A DNA stretch of 64,000 bases from Alkaliphilus peptidifermentans DSM 18978 (lineage in GTDB: Bacteria > Bacillota > Clostridia > Peptostreptococcales > Natronincolaceae), in contig NZ_FMUS01000009.1 in NCBI RefSeq assembly GCF_900101495.1, positions 62,001 through 126,000 of the forward strand, written 5' to 3'. The notes below the pieces were generated by a model. That model saw only the letters and a list, made by a program, of their open reading frames with translations. It did not search any database and was not told the origin of the DNA. Position 1 is the first letter of the stretch; every line of letters starts with the position of its first letter. A program made the position numbers and the translations under genes. This document shows positions 63,227-64,000 of the stretch, in pieces.

Positions 63227-63735
63227 TGCAATTCTACCTCTACTACAAATTTAGCCCATCTTTGACTAAAGGGATCTTTTCTAATTATTACCTGATATGG
63301 ACCACTACCTCCTTCTTCTTTAGTTCCAAGGGGTTCTCCATTTCTTTCGTAAGCGATATATACATTATCATCATCTAGAACCTCCTCCACCGTAAGAGCC
63401 ACAGTATATCCATCAACAGACCTTACAATTACTTGTTTTTTCTCTTCAAAGCTTACATTTGCAGAATTAAGAATAGCCTTCAGGGGCACACCCTTATACT
63501 GATGCTCAACAGGATCCTTCCCACTGCTTTTAAGGTTTGCTACAAATGTCTCTTCTCCAAGTAACTGAATCAGTGTAAAATCAAGTTTCATACCTTCATT
63601 GCCAGCTTCCTTTATAGATAGCTCTGCATTTTCTATCATTACTGCCTTGTCCTTAATAGTTCCTCGATTAATATATGCAGTTAAGGCTATTAGCCCTATC
63701 AAAAAAAGAATGGTAATTAAGACCTTTTTATTCAT
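63223..63735 (-). CDS. Exported protein with molybdopterin-oxidoreductase-like domain
   Basis: The 170-residue protein has one N-terminal membrane anchor (VLITILFLIGLIALTAYI) and an extracytoplasmic domain. HQYKGVPLKAILNSANVSFE, VIVRSVDGYTVALTVEEV and GGSGPYQVIIRKDPFSQRWAKFVVEVEL follow the sulfite-oxidase-like Moco-binding fold. It lacks an obvious Moco-ligating Cys, so it may use the fold without the cofactor. It overlaps its neighbours by 4-8 bp. Confidence 0.75.
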   Translation of the reverse strand: MNKKVLITILFLIGLIALTAYINRGTIKDKAVMIENAELSIKEAGNEGMKLDFTLIQLLGEETFVANLKSSGKDPVEHQYKGVPLKAILNSANVSFEEKKQVIVRSVDGYTVALTVEEVLDDDNVYIAYERNGEPLGTKEEGGSGPYQVIIRKDPFSQRWAKFVVEVELQ

Positions 63736-64000
63736 TTCCTAATCCTCCTTCAATAATTAAATAGGGTACAACCATATCTTTTACCATAAATGCTCCATGG
63801 CTACCTCCTTCTTCTGTCGAATGCATACCATGGTCCGATGTAATAATTACTTTACCCTGCCAGCTATTAACTATATCTTCTACATATTTATCTATAGTCA
63901 TAATAATATTCATTGTTTCTGGATGAATATCTCCATTGCTATGACCATATATATCTATGGCTTTAAAATGTATCAACATTAAATCGTAACCTTTATTTAT
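63728..64000 (-). CDS. Alkaline-phosphatase-superfamily protein, C-terminal fragment
   Basis: The final 90 codons of a larger gene continue beyond the window edge. YDLMLIHFKAIDIYGHSNGD and VIITSDHGMHSTEEGGSHGA hold metal-ligand Asp and His residues of the type I phosphodiesterase/nucleotide pyrophosphatase branch. It is the first visible gene of the operon that includes the ECF transporter. The substrate cannot be read from the fragment. Confidence 0.8.
   Translation of the reverse strand: MNKGYDLMLIHFKAIDIYGHSNGDIHPETMNIIMTIDKYVEDIVNSWQGKVIITSDHGMHSTEEGGSHGAFMVKDMVVPYLIIEGGLGNE

Overview
The window is AT-rich, has strong AGGAGG-type ribosome binding sites, frequent TTG and GTG starts and short intergenic gaps. 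It carries AddAB, a T-box, SAM riboswitches, a PyrR-type attenuator and an AgrBD signalling system. Together these point to a low-GC Firmicute of class Clostridia. An Alkaliphilus- or Natronincola-like relative is my impression, not something I could test. Most genes lie on the minus strand. I saw no tRNA, rRNA, CRISPR array, intact insertion sequence or prophage.

Left part (1-20.6 kb, minus strand): the start of addA and all of addB; a YhaM-like exoribonuclease; a cluster of eleven tiny genes (5141-8366) of unknown function, several of them paralogues of each other; the decayed tail of an amidohydrolase gene; psd; a Yip1-family membrane protein; an agr quorum-sensing locus in the order agrA-agrC-agrB-agrD with a candidate LytTR operator inside; two small membrane proteins; pdxS-pdxT; a GntR-ABC transporter operon; and a lipoprotein.

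Middle part (20.9-37 kb): one plus-strand S41 protease, then a pyrimidine operon (pyrC-pyrF-carA-carB-pyrK-pyrD-pyrE) behind a strong promoter, a PyrR-binding loop and a terminator. pyrB is not in the window. Upstream, a serine-type T-box precedes serA, a tartrate/D-malate dehydrogenase-like gene and a TIM-barrel protein. A lipoprotein follows.

Plus-strand island (37.2-44.4 kb): three overlapping genes. They encode a 1645-residue multidomain protein (HD, helical repeats, NMN-adenylyltransferase-like, acetyltransferase-like, phosphoribosyltransferase-like), a malate/lactate-dehydrogenase-like protein and an FMN-reductase-like protein. This looks like an undescribed nucleotide- or NAD-linked system. 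Copies of an AT-rich composite repeat follow it.

Right part (44.4-64 kb): a Nudix hydrolase, two FAD oxidoreductases, an ECF sigma/anti-sigma/envelope operon with a candidate autoregulatory promoter, sbcDC, a PflX-like radical SAM protein, and hom-lysC behind two tandem SAM-type riboswitches that each have a terminator. Last come a DUF1540 protein and an operon with a kinase-like protein, a MobB-like GTPase, an ECF transporter module (T, A', A), a molybdopterin-domain-like protein and a truncated phosphatase-superfamily protein.
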